DNA of 23,952 nt from MGBC131033 sp910585655 (GTDB lineage Bacteria; Bacillota; Clostridia; Lachnospirales; Lachnospiraceae). Positions 23,856 to 23,952 of the stretch are shown here, one piece after another. A program made the position numbers and the translations under genes. The stretch is from the NCBI GenBank assembly GCA_949502025.1, contig CATBCG010000086.1, forward strand, positions 1 to 23,952, written 5' to 3'. The notes beneath the pieces are model-generated. The model saw only the letters and a program-made list of their open reading frames with translations. It did no database searches and had not been told where the DNA came from. Each line of letters opens with the position of its first letter. Positions within the stretch are counted from its first letter, which is position 1.

Positions 23856-23898
23856 CTTGATTATGAAGTATATTTTTTGATTGGAGGCGATTTTTGAT

Positions 23899-23950
23899 GT
23901 TACCTTGTAACCCTGGCGGTCATGCCGCCTTTCAGGATACTTTCGTATCC
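23899..23950 (-). other. String of three hairpins, possible structured RNA (cut by window edge)
   Basis: Read on the minus strand, three perfect short inverted repeats follow one another. The first is GGATAC-GAAA-GTATCC (23950-23935), capped by a GNRA tetraloop. The second is GGCGG-catga-CCGCC (23929-23915). The third is GTTAC-aag-GTAAC (23911-23899). The sequence has no convincing coding content, and the terminator at 23855-23834 lies about 45 bases downstream. It may be a leader RNA, a 3' UTR or a dispersed repeat. The class is not recognised, and its 5' part is outside the window. Confidence 0.4.
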
Positions 23951-23952
23951 CA

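Noticed and set aside
23899..23952. c-di-GMP (GEMM) riboswitch in front of motility-related genes
   Set aside because: A tetraloop hairpin and a GGTTAC segment are suggestive, but the conserved internal core (the ACGCAAAGC-like stretch) is absent and the stems are too short. The element is kept only as an unclassified structure.
23897..23952. Plus-strand gene starting MLPCNPGGHAAFQDTF with a GGAGGCG site
   Set aside because: The frame is fully accounted for by three inverted repeats. Nothing in the visible codons looks like a protein family.

Overview
The window looks like chromosome from a motile, gut-type Lachnospiraceae (Clostridia). This is an inference from moderate GC content, strong AGGAGG-type ribosome binding sites, a PadR/HAAS/DUF4097 operon, a DUF6106-like protein (a family I associate with Lachnospiraceae) and a DUF115/Maf flagellin-glycosylation block. 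No rRNA, tRNA, CRISPR array or insertion sequence was seen.

Region 1 (about 1-8350, minus strand) is a glycoside-catabolism locus. In transcription order it encodes two Gfo/Idh/MocA sugar oxidoreductases, a small DUF6379-type beta subunit, a TIM-barrel alpha subunit, an AraC regulator fused to a GH39-like domain, and a large solute-binding lipoprotein. The alpha/beta pair beside Gfo/Idh/MocA enzymes matches the known C-glycoside deglycosidase systems (DgpABC of the puerarin-degrading bacterium PUE, DfgAB of Eubacterium cellulosolvens). In those systems a sugar C3-OH is oxidised and the C-C glycosidic bond is then cleaved. A 13-bp motif (TCATTTyTGACCT) occurs as a pair with exactly 53 bp between copies upstream of both the first oxidoreductase and the lipoprotein gene. 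It is a candidate operator set for the AraC-GH39 protein.

Region 2 (8351-12264) holds a MATE exporter, a 5'-truncated DUF4143 ATPase remnant and a type-B carboxylesterase, each bounded by intrinsic terminators.

Region 3 (12265-17441) holds a coiled-coil protein built from 11-residue repeats and a PadR-HAAS(DUF1700)-DUF4097 envelope operon with a near-perfect promoter and a palindromic operator. A divergent membrane-anchored GH3/NagZ-like hexosaminidase and a DUF6106-like membrane protein follow.

Region 4 (17490-23952, minus strand) is a six-gene block: a small helical protein, two DUF115/Maf-type glycosyltransferases, a HAD phosphatase, a polysaccharide pyruvyl transferase and a SAF-less NeuB-family synthase. 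It is probably part of a flagellin or surface glycan pathway using a nonulosonic-acid-like sugar. It is preceded at the right edge by a string of hairpins and a terminator that may be a structured leader or the 3' end of an upstream unit.
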